DNA of 64,000 bases from Aeromonas lusitana (GTDB lineage: Bacteria > Pseudomonadota > Gammaproteobacteria > Enterobacterales > Aeromonadaceae): NCBI RefSeq assembly GCF_002812985.1, contig NZ_PGCP01000041.1:44985-108984 (forward strand), in the 5' to 3' direction. The position numbers were made by a program, and so were the translations under genes. Under the pieces are notes generated by a model that did not search any database, had not been told where the DNA came from, and saw only the letters and a list, made by a program, of their open reading frames with translations. Every line of letters begins with the position of its first letter. Position 1 is the first letter of the stretch. Below, in pieces: positions 48,233 through 57,017 of the stretch.

Positions 48233-49378
48233 ATGGCCAATCTGGATTTTTTTTCACTTTATAAGAATATTATTGCGATTCCCTCGATCAGCAGCACGGA
48301 TCCCCGCTGGGATCAGAGCAACGAAGGGGTGATCCGTCTGCTGGCGGACTGGTTCGGCCAGCTCGGTTTTCACTGCGAGGTGACGGCCCTGCCAGACCTG
48401 CCCGGCAAGTTCAACCTGGTGGCCACGATCGGCCAGGGGGAAGGAGGCCTGCTGCTGGCGGGTCACACGGATACCGTGCCCTTCGATGAGGGGGGCTGGA
48501 GCAAGGATCCCTTCAAGGTGACCGAGGAGGGCAACCGCCTGTATGGCCTCGGCACCATCGACATGAAGGGCTTCTTCGCCTTCATCGTGGAGGCGCTCAA
48601 AGAGATCGATCTGACCACCCTGAGCAAACCCCTGCGCATCCTGGCCACCGCCGACGAGGAGACCACCATGGCGGGGGCTCGCGCCATCGCCGATGCCGCC
48701 GAGCTAAAACCCGACTACGCCGTGATAGGCGAGCCCACAGGCCTGGTGCCCGTGGTGGCCCACAAGGGGCACATGTCCGAGGCCATTCGCATCACGGGCA
48801 AGAGCGGCCACAGCTCGGATCCCGCCAACGGCGTCAACGCCATGGAGATCATGCATAAAGCCATGGGTCAGGTGCTGAAACTGCAGCAAGATCTGAAAGA
48901 CAAATACGCGGACCACAGATTCGCCGTGCCCCAGCCGACCCTGAACCTGGGTTACATCCAGGGGGGCGACAGCCCGAACCGCATCTGCGGCTGCTGCGAG
49001 CTGCACATCGACATGAGGCCCACCCCCCAGGTGGGCCCGGATGAGCTGATGGGCATGCTCAAAGAGGCGCTCTCCCCCATCGAAGTTCACCAGCCCGGCT
49101 GCCTGCACCTGCAGCACCTGCACGAGCCCATTCCCGCCTACGCCTGCAAGGATGACTCGGATCTGGTGCGCGAGGCTGAGAAGGCGAGCGGCCAGACCGC
49201 GCAATCCGTGAACTATTGCACCGAGGCCCCCTTCATCCAGCTGCTCGGTTGTGAAACCATAGTGCTGGGCCCTGGCCACATAGCCCAGGCCCATCAGCCG
49301 GACGAGTATCTGGATCTGTCGTTCGTCAAACCGACCACGGCGGTGCTGCAGCACCTGATCCGGCGTTTCTGTGTCTGA
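48233..49378 (+). CDS. argE: Acetylornithine deacetylase
   Basis: 381 residues. Zinc-dependent M20-family hydrolase giving ornithine. Metal ligands: [10 protein letters not shown] (His, about 80), GTIDMKGFF (Asp, about 111), [10 protein letters not shown] (catalytic Glu pair, about 143), and the dimerisation lid [21 protein letters not shown]-terminal His in [15 protein letters not shown] is present. AAGGAGGAG lies just before the ATG at 48233. Having argE means the pathway is the linear (non-cyclic) type. Confidence 0.96.
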   Translation: MANLDFFSLYKNIIAIPSISSTDPRWDQSNEGVIRLLADWFGQLGFHCEVTALPDLPGKFNLVATIGQGEGGLLLAGHTDTVPFDEGGWSKDPFKVTEEGNRLYGLGTIDMKGFFAFIVEALKEIDLTTLSKPLRILATADEETTMAGARAIADAAELKPDYAVIGEPTGLVPVVAHKGHMSEAIRITGKSGHSSDPANGVNAMEIMHKAMGQVLKLQQDLKDKYADHRFAVPQPTLNLGYIQGGDSPNRICGCCELHIDMRPTPQVGPDELMGMLKEALSPIEVHQPGCLHLQHLHEPIPAYACKDDSDLVREAEKASGQTAQSVNYCTEAPFIQLLGCETIVLGPGHIAQAHQPDEYLDLSFVKPTTAVLQHLIRRFCV

Positions 49379-49459
49379 GAACGGGGAATGTAAGTAAGTT
49401 ACATGACATGCAAAGGCGGGACAGGTGAGGGAAATACATGTTCTGAATCGGCTTGTTAT

Positions 49460-49489
49460 TTGACCTTGCGCAGACAATCTGGCTAGATT
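49460..49489 (+). promoter_or_regulatory. Probable ppc promoter
   Basis: TTGACC (49460-49465), 18-base spacer, TAGATT (49484-49489), about 100 bases before the ppc start. Confidence 0.5.
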
Positions 49490-49592
49490 GTCCCCCTAAG
49501 ATGACGGAGCATATGTTGTAATCACACAACAATAAGTGAGGCTGCCTCCCCCCTCGGAATGGAAGGAGGCACCAACAAAATAAGGATGTGGA

Positions 49593-52226
49593 ATGAACGA
49601 AAAGTACGCCGCACTACGCGCCAACGTAGGCATGCTGGGCCAACTGCTGGGCAAGTCCATCAAGGATCATCAGGGACAAGCCTTCCTCGACAAGATCGAA
49701 ACCATTCGTCAGCTGGCCAAATCCTCCCGCAAGGGCAATGAGGCAGACAGGGAACGCCTGCTCGAGACCCTGCGCACGCTTTCCGATGACGAGCTGCTGC
49801 CCGTGGCCCGCGCCTTCAGCCAGTTCCTCAATCTGGCCAACGTGGCGGAACAGTTCCATACCATCTCCCGCCGCTGTGAAGAGCAGGTCTGCACCCCGGA
49901 TCCCCTGGAGCAGATGTTCGCCAAACTCAAGGCTTCCAACCTGTCGCAAGAGGCCATCATCCAGGCCGTGCGCGAACTGGACATCGATCTGGTGCTGACC
50001 GCTCACCCCACCGAGGTGACCCGTCGCACCCTGATCCACAAGCACGTGCAGCTCAACGACTGCCTGGAGGCGCTGGAGCTCTCCGATCTGCTGCCCCGCG
50101 AGCGGGACAAGATCCTCAATCGCATCGAACAGCTGGTCAATCAGGCCTGGCACACCAACGAGATCCGCGAGCAGCGTCCGACCCCGGTGGACGAGGCCAA
50201 GTGGGGCTTCGCCGTGGTAGAAAATAGCCTCTGGCCCGCCATTCCCGAATTCATGCGCCACCTGGACGAGCGTCTGCAACACCACCTGGGTGTGCGCTTG
50301 CCCCTGGATGCCGCGCCGGTCAAGTTCACCTCCTGGATGGGCGGTGACCGTGATGGCAACCCCTTCGTCACCGCCAAGGTGACCGCCGAGGTGCTGGAGC
50401 TGGGCCGCTGGATGGCGGTGAACCTCTTCTACCGCGACATCAAGGAGCTCACCTCCGAGCTCTCCATGGCCGACTGCACCGAGGATCTGCGCAAACTGGT
50501 GGGTGACAACCCGGAACCCTACCGCGCCCTGGTGCGGGAGCTGCGCGAACAGCTGCGCGAGACCCAGGAGTACCTGACCGCCAAGGTGCAGGGCCAGGTG
50601 AGCGAGAGCCGGGATCTGGTCAAGACCACGGCCCAGCTGCGCGAGCCTCTTGAGCTCTGCTACCACAGCCTGCATGCCTGCGGCATGGGCAATATCGCCG
50701 ACGGCATGCTGCTGGATGTGCTGCGCAAGCTCGCCTGCTTCGGCATCCATCTGGTCAAGCTCGACATCCGCCAGGACGGCGAGCGCCACGGCCAGGTCTT
50801 CTCCGAGCTGACCCGCTACCTCGGCATGGGTGACTACGCCGAGTGGAGCGAGGACGACAAGCAGGCCTTCCTGCTCAACGAATTGAACTCCCGCCGCCCG
50901 CTGATCCCGACCGACTGGGAGCCAAGCGCCGAGACTCGCGAGACAATCGACACCTGTCGGGTGATCGCAGAGCACGACCCGGATGCGTTCGGCATCTACA
51001 TCATCTCCATGGCCGGCGCTCCGTCCGACGTGCTGGCGGTGCAACTGCTGCTCAAAGAAGCTGGTTGCAAGTTCCGCATGCCGGTCGCGCCGCTGTTTGA
51101 GACCCAGGAAGACCTGATGGCGGGCACCGCCGTCATGGAGCGCCTGCTGTCCGTTGACTGGTATCGCGGCTACATCCAGGGCCGTCAGTACGTGATGATC
51201 GGCTACTCGGACTCCGCCAAGGACGCGGGCATGATGGCCGCCGGCTGGGCCCAGTACGCCGCCATGGAATCCCTGGTGGCACTGGCCGAAGCCAACAACC
51301 TGCGGCTGACCCTGTTCCACGGCCGTGGCGGCACCGTCGGTCGCGGCGGCGCCCCCGCCCATCAGGCGATCCTGTCCCAACCGCCGGGATCCCTGCGCGG
51401 CGGCCTGCGGGTCACCGAGCAAGGGGAGATGATCCGCTTCAAGTTCGGACTGCCCAAGGTCGCCATCAACAGCTTGAATCTCTACACCAGCGCAGTTCTG
51501 GAGGGGAATCTGCTGCCACCGCCGAAGCCGAAAGAGAGTTGGCGCGCCGTGATCGAGCAGGTCGCCGAGTCCTCCTGCGAACACTACCGCTCTATCGTGC
51601 GCGGCCATCAGGACTTCGTGCCCTACTTCCGCGCCGCCACCCCGGAGATGGAGCTCGGCAAGCTGCCGCTCGGCTCCCGTCCCGCCAAGCGCAAGCCGAA
51701 CGGCGGTGTCGAGAGCCTACGCGCCATCCCCTGGATCTTCGCCTGGACCCAGAACCGGCTGATGCTGCCGGCCTGGCTCGGCGCCCACAAGGGGCTGCAA
51801 CAGGCCATCGACGACGGTCACAAGGCCGTACTGGACGAGATGAGCCGTCAGTGGCCCTTCTTCCGCACCCGCCTCGAGATGCTGGAGATGGTGTTCCTCA
51901 AGGCCGACCTCTGGCTCGCGGAGTACTATGACACCCGTCTGGTGCCGACCGAGCTGTGGGCCCTGGGCAAGCAGCTGCGTCAGGAGCTCTCCGATTCCAT
52001 CCAGGTGGTGCTGGAGCTGCGCCCGCAGGGCGACCTGCTCGACGATCAGCCTTGGATCAAGGAGTCCATCAAGCTGCGCAACCCCTACACGGATCCCCTC
52101 AACGTGCTGCAGGTCGAGCTGCTGGGTCGCTCCCGCAACCACCCAGAGACCCTGCATCCCGAGCTGGATCAGGCGCTGATGGTCACCATCGCCGGTATTG
52201 CGGCGGGTATGCGCAACACGGGTTGA
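49593..52226 (+). CDS. ppc: Phosphoenolpyruvate carboxylase
   Basis: 877 residues. Makes oxaloacetate from PEP and bicarbonate. Catalytic His in [13 protein letters not shown] (about 138), bicarbonate site [14 protein letters not shown] (about 248-261), second signature [17 protein letters not shown] (about 533-549, catalytic Lys), glycine loop [19 protein letters not shown] (about 571-589) and the C-terminal inhibitor-binding MRNTG end are all intact. Its position next to argE, as in E. coli (ppc-argE-argCBH), supports the assignment; a strong terminator follows. Confidence 0.98.
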   Translation: MNEKYAALRANVGMLGQLLGKSIKDHQGQAFLDKIETIRQLAKSSRKGNEADRERLLETLRTLSDDELLPVARAFSQFLNLANVAEQFHTISRRCEEQVCTPDPLEQMFAKLKASNLSQEAIIQAVRELDIDLVLTAHPTEVTRRTLIHKHVQLNDCLEALELSDLLPRERDKILNRIEQLVNQAWHTNEIREQRPTPVDEAKWGFAVVENSLWPAIPEFMRHLDERLQHHLGVRLPLDAAPVKFTSWMGGDRDGNPFVTAKVTAEVLELGRWMAVNLFYRDIKELTSELSMADCTEDLRKLVGDNPEPYRALVRELREQLRETQEYLTAKVQGQVSESRDLVKTTAQLREPLELCYHSLHACGMGNIADGMLLDVLRKLACFGIHLVKLDIRQDGERHGQVFSELTRYLGMGDYAEWSEDDKQAFLLNELNSRRPLIPTDWEPSAETRETIDTCRVIAEHDPDAFGIYIISMAGAPSDVLAVQLLLKEAGCKFRMPVAPLFETQEDLMAGTAVMERLLSVDWYRGYIQGRQYVMIGYSDSAKDAGMMAAGWAQYAAMESLVALAEANNLRLTLFHGRGGTVGRGGAPAHQAILSQPPGSLRGGLRVTEQGEMIRFKFGLPKVAINSLNLYTSAVLEGNLLPPPKPKESWRAVIEQVAESSCEHYRSIVRGHQDFVPYFRAATPEMELGKLPLGSRPAKRKPNGGVESLRAIPWIFAWTQNRLMLPAWLGAHKGLQQAIDDGHKAVLDEMSRQWPFFRTRLEMLEMVFLKADLWLAEYYDTRLVPTELWALGKQLRQELSDSIQVVLELRPQGDLLDDQPWIKESIKLRNPYTDPLNVLQVELLGRSRNHPETLHPELDQALMVTIAGIAAGMRNTG

Positions 52227-52255
52227 TAGGCGGGCTATCAAGCTCCCCTCAATGA

Positions 52256-52282
52256 AAAAGGGCGCCACTGTGGCGCCCTTTT
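52256..52282. terminator. Terminator after ppc
   Basis: AAAAGGGCGCCA-CTG-TGGCGCCCTTTT, perfect stem with A/T flanks. Confidence 0.9.
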
Positions 52283-52347
52283 CTCTGTTCAGAAAAAACT
52301 TCCTTCCCCTCACCCCGGTTCGATTCACGGAGCAGAATCCAACATTT

Positions 52348-52396
52348 CCGAAAACGTGTTTTTCGGGTATTGATATGGCTCCATATGTGACATACC
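52348..52396. promoter_or_regulatory. Palindromic AT-rich region upstream of the DUF952 gene
   Basis: CCGAAAAC-GTG-TTTTTCGG at 52348-52366, then GGTAT...ATATGG-CT-CCATAT...ATACC at 52366-52396. Two adjacent palindromes 50-100 bases before the start look like operators. Confidence 0.5.
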
Positions 52397-52451
52397 GAAT
52401 GAGCCTCACTGGTCACAGCAGGTAATCTAAACAATCGACAAGGAGAACCTT

Positions 52452-52808
52452 ATGTCAGTTTTATATCGCGTGGTGAGTGAGTCGACTTGGCAACAGGCGC
52501 AACAGCTTGGCCACCTTCCCCTTTGTGGCAATGACCGCAAGGAAAGAGGCATTCACCTGAACTTACCTGAGGCTGTCGAGTACACAATAAATCGCTACTT
52601 CTCGGCACATGAGAATCCTCGAGTCCTGGTCGTGAATACATCCCTGTTCGCTGAGCGGATCGAATGGCGCGATCCCATTGAATTGGAACCATGGCAAAGA
52701 CCACTGGCCAGGATCGACAATCTGCCCCTAAGTGCCGTCATCGACACAAATCCAATAAAACCCTCTCATCTAGACGCAAGTCCGGCACTCCGATGGGTAA
52801 GATCTTAA
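52452..52808 (+). CDS. DUF952-like small protein
   Basis: 118 residues. The order LYRVVSESTWQQAQQLG, ERGIHLNLPEAVEYTINRYF, PRVLVVNTSLFAERIEWRD and LSAVIDTNPIKPS follows the DUF952 pattern (glutathione-S-transferase-like or ADP-ribosyltransferase-like small fold; function unknown). Base composition is clearly AT-richer than its flanks, with codons such as ATA and TTA that are rare here, so it is probably acquired. AAGGAG lies 9 bases before the ATG. It is preceded by a block of palindromes and has no obvious terminator. Confidence 0.7.
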   Translation: MSVLYRVVSESTWQQAQQLGHLPLCGNDRKERGIHLNLPEAVEYTINRYFSAHENPRVLVVNTSLFAERIEWRDPIELEPWQRPLARIDNLPLSAVIDTNPIKPSHLDASPALRWVRS

Positions 52809-52932
52809 TTCATCGAATTTATCGCAATAAGCCGATGACGACCTTCAAGAGAGAGCGGCCAAGAGTAACGTCTTGTATCTTGTGGCCAGCAGGAGCAGAC
52901 TGTTTGGCCTTGTCCCGGCTCGAGGAAATCTG

Positions 52933-53403
52933 ATGACCCCCGCTATCAACCTGCTGAAAAAGCTGAAGATCCCCCATAAGCTCTACCCCTACGAGTGCGA
53001 GGCCCACGACGATTTCGGCAAGCATGCCGCGACCCAGCTCGGCCTGCCGGAGGCGCAGGTGTTCAAGACCCTGATCGCCCACCACGACAAGCAGGCGGTG
53101 GTGGCCATAGTCCCCTCCTCCGGCCTGTGCAGCCTGAAGCAGCTGGCCAAGGCGGCTGGGCTCAAGAAGGTGGAGATGATGAAGCCGGCGGAGGCCGAGA
53201 AGCTGACCGGTTACAAGGTGGGCGGCATCAGCCCCCTGGCCCAGAAGAAACTGCTGCCCACCGTGCTGGACGACTCCGCCATGCAGTATGACGAGATCCT
53301 GGTGAGCGGTGGCAAGCGCGGCCTCTCGGTGGGAGTGGCGCCCCAGGACATGCTGACCCTGATGAAGTGGATTGCCGCCCCGATTGGCGATCATCACGAC
53401 TAA
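52933..53403 (+). CDS. ybaK: Cys-tRNA(Pro)/Cys-tRNA(Cys) deacylase YbaK
   Basis: 156 residues. Trans-editing enzyme that removes cysteine mischarged on tRNA-Pro. The conserved catalytic Lys lies in QVFKTLIAHHDKQAVVAIVP (about 45), with VGGISPLAQKK (GxxxP loop, about 96) and ILVSGGKRGLSVGVAPQDM typical of YbaK rather than ProX. The ATG at 52933 follows GAGGAAA. It is a single gene with its own terminator. Confidence 0.93.
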   Translation: MTPAINLLKKLKIPHKLYPYECEAHDDFGKHAATQLGLPEAQVFKTLIAHHDKQAVVAIVPSSGLCSLKQLAKAAGLKKVEMMKPAEAEKLTGYKVGGISPLAQKKLLPTVLDDSAMQYDEILVSGGKRGLSVGVAPQDMLTLMKWIAAPIGDHHD

Positions 53404-53417
53404 GTCACAGCGTGCAA

Positions 53418-53453
53418 GAGAGAGGCCCCGCAATGCGGGGCCTCTCTCGTTTT
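53418..53453 (+). terminator. Terminator after ybaK
   Basis: GAGAGAGGCCCCGC-AAT-GCGGGGCCTCTCTC, a perfect 14-bp stem followed by GTTTT; also faces the convergent acetyltransferase gene. Confidence 0.88.
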
Positions 53454-53482
53454 ATGGGCTTAGTCTTATGGGCCTAGCCTGG

Positions 53483-54214
53483 TCAGTCTTGGCGCGGCAG
53501 GCGGAGATCGGAGAGGCGCAATATCTGGCGCCCCTGCCCATCGAAGTTTTCATCCGCCAGCCAGCGCTCGAAGGCCGTTTTCAGGGCCGGCCATTCGCCG
53601 TCGATCACCGAGAACCAGGCGGTATCCCGACTACGCCCCTTGTCCACCCGCGCCTGGCGGAAGGTGCCCTCATAGCTGAAGCCGAGGCGCAACGCCGCGT
53701 GGCGGGAGGGCCAGTTGAGATCGTTGCACTTCCACTCGTAGCGCCGGTAGCCAAGCGCGAAGGCGTTGCCCATCATCAGCGCCATGGCCGCGGTAGAGAG
53801 GCGGGTGCGCTGCATGGCGGGGGAGAAGTGCAGCCAACCCACCTCTATGCTGCCAGCGGCGGGATCGATGCGCAGATAGCTGGCGAGCCCCAGCGCCTGG
53901 CCGCTCACCTCGTCCACAATCGCATAGAACTGGGGATCCGCCTTGGCGGCGCTCTGTTGCAGCCAAGCCAGCATGGCCGATTCATCCTCGAAAGGGCCGC
54001 TGGTAAGATAGGTCCACATGGCCCCGCTGTCGGCACCAAATGCCTGCCAGAGTGAAGCGCAGTGGCGCTCGGGATCCAGCGGCTCCAACCGGCAGCCCCA
54101 GCCGCTCATCACCGTCTTGGGAGGAAACTCGGCCCCCGTCCAGCCCAGCACCTCGGTGCCAACGGGCTGATCGAACTCGTTCGTAATATGGGTAATAAGC
54201 GGCTTAACAGGCAC
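53483..54214 (-). CDS. RimJ/RimL-type GNAT acetyltransferase
   Basis: 243 residues. CRLEPLDPERHCASLWQAF, EVSGQALGLASYLRIDPAAGSIEVGWLHFSP and the acetyl-CoA segment (MQRTRLSTAAMALMMGNAF, then NDLNWPSRHAALRLGFSYEG) mark the RimJ/RimL branch, here of the subgroup often found beside small-molecule resistance genes. The GTG at 54214 is chosen because GGAGG lies 8 bases upstream; it overlaps the end of the rhodanese gene by 11 bases, so the two are translationally coupled. The substrate is unknown. Confidence 0.85.
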   Translation of the reverse strand: MPVKPLITHITNEFDQPVGTEVLGWTGAEFPPKTVMSGWGCRLEPLDPERHCASLWQAFGADSGAMWTYLTSGPFEDESAMLAWLQQSAAKADPQFYAIVDEVSGQALGLASYLRIDPAAGSIEVGWLHFSPAMQRTRLSTAAMALMMGNAFALGYRRYEWKCNDLNWPSRHAALRLGFSYEGTFRQARVDKGRSRDTAWFSVIDGEWPALKTAFERWLADENFDGQGRQILRLSDLRLPRQD

Positions 54215-54665
54215 AGGCAATCCCTCCTTCCAACATCTCTTTTTGCAAAAACCCGGCCTCGCTGCCGGTGGCGACGGCGAAGCCGTCCTGACGCCACCAG
54301 TGCAGGCCACCGATCAATTCTTTTACCTGAAAGCCCAGCGCCGCCAGCTTGTAGGCCCCCTGGGTCGAGCCGTTGCAGCCGATGCCATCGCAGTAGCAGA
54401 CATAGACCTTGTCTCGCGGCAGGGCCGCCGTGCTGGCCGGGTTCATGGTGCGATGGGGAAATGAAACCGCCCCCGGAATATGGCCCTCGGCGTAGTGGGC
54501 GGGGGAGCGGGTGTCGATCACCACTATCTTTCCGTCCTCACCCGCCTCCCCACTCAGCAGATCCGCGGCCAGATCCGCCGGATCGGTGCGGTATTTCAGC
54601 TGGGCTTCAAAAAATGCGCTGGCCTCCACCGGGCTCGCCACCCCTGTACTCAATACCTGACTCAT
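54204..54665 (-). CDS. Rhodanese-domain sulfurtransferase
   Basis: 153 residues, single rhodanese domain: VVIDTRSPAHYAEGHIPGAVSFPHRTM (about 58-84) and the active-site loop VYVCYCDGIGCNGST with candidate catalytic Cys in CDGIGCNG (about 101-106; one of the several Cys here). The loop is longer than the standard six residues, so it may handle a phosphate- or arsenate-like substrate or be inactive. AAGGAGCATCAGG precedes the ATG. It follows osmC on the same strand; the gap is filled by echoes of the osmC tail. Confidence 0.87.
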   Translation of the reverse strand: MSQVLSTGVASPVEASAFFEAQLKYRTDPADLAADLLSGEAGEDGKIVVIDTRSPAHYAEGHIPGAVSFPHRTMNPASTAALPRDKVYVCYCDGIGCNGSTQGAYKLAALGFQVKELIGGLHWWRQDGFAVATGSEAGFLQKEMLEGGIACAC

Positions 54666-54689
54666 CCTGATGCTCCTTGCGACTCGTTT

Positions 54690-54849
54690 CTGATTTCGGT
54701 GGTGACTAGGGTTCATACCACCGATTTGTGCCTGATTTCCGTGGTGATAACCGTCCACACTGATTAGGGCCTGATTTCGGTAGTGACAACTGTCCGCCCC
54801 GATCAGGTTCTGATCTCTGTGGTGACGACAGTCCTCACCGAGTTCGCGA
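54690..54849 (-). repeat. Four diverged tandem copies of the osmC 3' end
   Basis: Units start at 54690, 54732, 54771 and 54810 (periods 42, 39, 39). The right-most unit is the real osmC tail encoding TVVTTEIRT-stop. The other three lie beyond the stop and still spell T-[VL]-[VI]-T-T-E-I-R in frame. Most base differences among copies are synonymous, and the stop codon is preserved or nearly so in the first two echoes. Confidence 0.9.
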
Positions 54850-55270
54850 TAAAGCACTCCTCATGGGCCTGATGATGCAGTTGTTCCAGAGCGGCCAGGC
54901 TCGGCTGCCGCTCGCCACCGAAGACGATGCGGGGGCGCAGCCTGACCCGGGTGATGGACTGGCGACCGCGCTCGTCCGTCTCCATGATGCCGAGCGCCTC
55001 GTCCTGATAGCTCTCCACCCGATAGCGCGCCTTGGCCGCCAGCCAGAGGAAGGTCAGCATATGGCAGCTGGAGAGCGCCGCGACGAAAGCCTCCTCGGGG
55101 TCGACATTCTCGGCCACCGAATAGGGCAAGGGCACTACGTGTGGGGAGGAGGAGGCGGGCACCCGCACGCCGCCGTCAAACTCCCAGCTGTGGGCCCGAC
55201 TGTAGCGCTGATCAACGAAGGACTCATCCTCCCCCCGCTGCCAGCTGATGATGGCGCCAAATTCCAACAT
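54803..55270 (-). CDS. OsmC-family peroxiredoxin-like protein
   Basis: 155 residues. OsmC/Ohr fold: the reactive Cys pair is in LSSCHMLTFLWLAA (about 69) and HEECFIANSV (about 138). SWEFDGGVRVPASSSPHVVPLP and DPEEAFVAALSSC are characteristic of the YhfA/OsmC-like branch that reduces organic hydroperoxides. AAGGAGTCGGT precedes the ATG. First gene of a run with the rhodanese and acetyltransferase genes; divergent from the MocR regulator. Confidence 0.9.
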   Translation of the reverse strand: MLEFGAIISWQRGEDESFVDQRYSRAHSWEFDGGVRVPASSSPHVVPLPYSVAENVDPEEAFVAALSSCHMLTFLWLAAKARYRVESYQDEALGIMETDERGRQSITRVRLRPRIVFGGERQPSLAALEQLHHQAHEECFIANSVRTVVTTEIRT

Positions 55271-55403
55271 ACCGACTCCTTGTGATGGCTAAGACCTGAA
55301 CGCTGACTTCACTGTAGCGAGAGAATGGCCTTGCCACCCCGACCAATTTTGCCAATATAAGCAGACCAATTACGCTTTCCTTTCCCTTTCACCGGAGGCC
55401 GAC

Positions 55404-55508
55404 ATGACGGTCCTGCCCACGCTCTTCGCCCACCAGCAGCAAACTGATCTGCCTCGCCATGAACACTTGGCACGCACCCGACGGGAAGCCGATGGGAGCC
55501 AGCCATGA
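55404..55508 (+). CDS. 34-codon upstream ORF, an echo of the MocR gene start
   Basis: ATG with GGAGG 5 bases upstream. The first 29 codons parallel those of the downstream regulator (MTVLPTLFAHQQQTDLP versus MTVLPTLFAHQQHSDLP), at an offset of 101 bases. The TGA stop overlaps the regulator ATG (ATGA at 55505-55508). It would couple translation of the regulator to that of a truncated decoy of its own N-terminus. Confidence 0.65.
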   Translation: MTVLPTLFAHQQQTDLPRHEHLARTRREADGSQP

Positions 55509-56929
55509 CGGTCTTACCCACGCTCTTCGCCCACCAGCAGCACAGCGATCTTCCCCTCCATGAACAGCTGGTGCGCACCTTGCGAGAAGCCATACTCGCG
55601 GGCCACCTACCCCAGCACAGCCGCTTGCCCGCGAGCCGTCTGCTGGCGAGCGATCTCGGCATCTCCCGCAGCACTGTGGAGCTTGCCTACGGCCGGCTGG
55701 AATCGGAAGGCTATCTGGTGCGCAGGGTGGGGGCCGGCAGCTTCGTGGCGCTGGCGGCGGTGCGGCCAGCCCCGCGCCCGCCCCAGTCGGCGGCAGGGCT
55801 CTCTCGCCGTGGTCAGGAGATGGCGGCGGGGGGCGCCTGCGAGGAGGTGCCCGAGGTGGGCAGCTCCTTTGCCTCCAGCCAGCCGGATCCCCGCCTCTTC
55901 CCCCAGCAGCTCTGGGGCCGACTGATGCAGCAGCAGTGGCGCCAGCGCGCCGGCGACTGGATGAACTACGGGGATCCCCAGGGGCTGCCTGAGCTGCGCC
56001 AAGCCATCAGCAGCTATCTGGTGCAGTCCCGCGGCGTGGTATGCGAGGCAGATCAGATCCTGATCCTCACCAGCTCCCAGCAGGGCATCATGCTGGCGAC
56101 CCAGTTGCTGATAGACGCAGGAGACTGCGTCTGGGTGGAAGATCCCGGCTACCCGGGGGCGCGCACCGCCATGGAGAGCGCCGGCGCCCGCATCCACCCT
56201 GTGCCCGTGGATGAGGAGGGGCTCAACCCGGCGGGGGAGCACCCGAAGCCCAGGCTCATCTACTGCACCCCGGCCCACCAGTATCCCCTCGGTGTGCCTA
56301 TGAGCCTGCCGCGCCGCATGGCCTTGTTGGCCGAGGCCGAGCGCCAGGGGGCCTGGGTGCTGGAGGACGATTATGACGGCGAGTATCAGTACGATCAGCG
56401 CCCCCTGCCCGCCCTGCAGGGGCTGGATGGGCAGGGCCGGGTCATCTATGTGGGCACCTTCAGCAAGGTGCTGTTCGGTTCCCTGCGCCTCGCCTATCTG
56501 GTGCTGCCACGCCCCTTGATGGAGGCCTTCGGCCGGGCGCGCGCCGCCATCGACGGCCACAGCAACCAGTTGCAGCAGGCGGTCACCGCAGACTTTATCC
56601 GCGCCGGCCACTTCGCCGCCCACCTGCGCCAGAGTCGGCTCGTCTACCAGAGCCGGCGGGATCTGCTGCTACGCGAACTCGCCGAGCATTGCCCGGCGCT
56701 CACTCCCATTCACAGCGGCGCCGGCCTGCAGTGCGCCGTGCTGCTGCCCCCCGGCGGCGAGGCGCGCTGGACGGCGGCCGCCAACGCCCTCGGGCTGGGA
56801 CTGCGCCCTCTGGGTCAGTTTCACCTGGGAGAGCGAACCCGGGAGGGTTGGTTGCTCGGCTTCGGTTGTCTCGATAACCAGACCCTGCGCCGGCTCTGCC
56901 GCCGGCTGGGTGAGATGATGAGGGGCTAG
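55505..56929 (+). CDS. MocR/PdxR-type regulator (GntR HTH fused to aminotransferase domain)
   Basis: 474 residues. N-terminal GntR winged helix (LHEQLVRTLREAILAGHL, LPASRLLASDLGISRSTVELAYGRLESEGYL, about 18-70), a linker, then a fold-type I aminotransferase domain with the PLP lysine in GTFSKVLFGSLRLAY (about 318) and the D/Y contacts in LEDDYDGEYQY. Such proteins usually sense PLP or an amino compound and control a divergent gene. Here the divergent partner is the osmC-rhodanese-GNAT run. The start codon overlaps the stop of an upstream ORF that duplicates its own 5' end. Confidence 0.93.
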   Translation: MTVLPTLFAHQQHSDLPLHEQLVRTLREAILAGHLPQHSRLPASRLLASDLGISRSTVELAYGRLESEGYLVRRVGAGSFVALAAVRPAPRPPQSAAGLSRRGQEMAAGGACEEVPEVGSSFASSQPDPRLFPQQLWGRLMQQQWRQRAGDWMNYGDPQGLPELRQAISSYLVQSRGVVCEADQILILTSSQQGIMLATQLLIDAGDCVWVEDPGYPGARTAMESAGARIHPVPVDEEGLNPAGEHPKPRLIYCTPAHQYPLGVPMSLPRRMALLAEAERQGAWVLEDDYDGEYQYDQRPLPALQGLDGQGRVIYVGTFSKVLFGSLRLAYLVLPRPLMEAFGRARAAIDGHSNQLQQAVTADFIRAGHFAAHLRQSRLVYQSRRDLLLRELAEHCPALTPIHSGAGLQCAVLLPPGGEARWTAAANALGLGLRPLGQFHLGERTREGWLLGFGCLDNQTLRRLCRRLGEMMRG

Positions 56930-57017
56930 CCCTGCGCCTCTGTCTCACGACTTGGCGAGACGCGGCCCGCTTGTCTAGCAATGAGGCAGAGCACGGCCCC
57001 ATGCTCGCGTTTGCGAC

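Noticed and set aside
49614..51608. A 664-codon open frame antisense to ppc
   Set aside because: PEP carboxylase motifs are complete on the plus strand; the antisense product has no motif or start signal.
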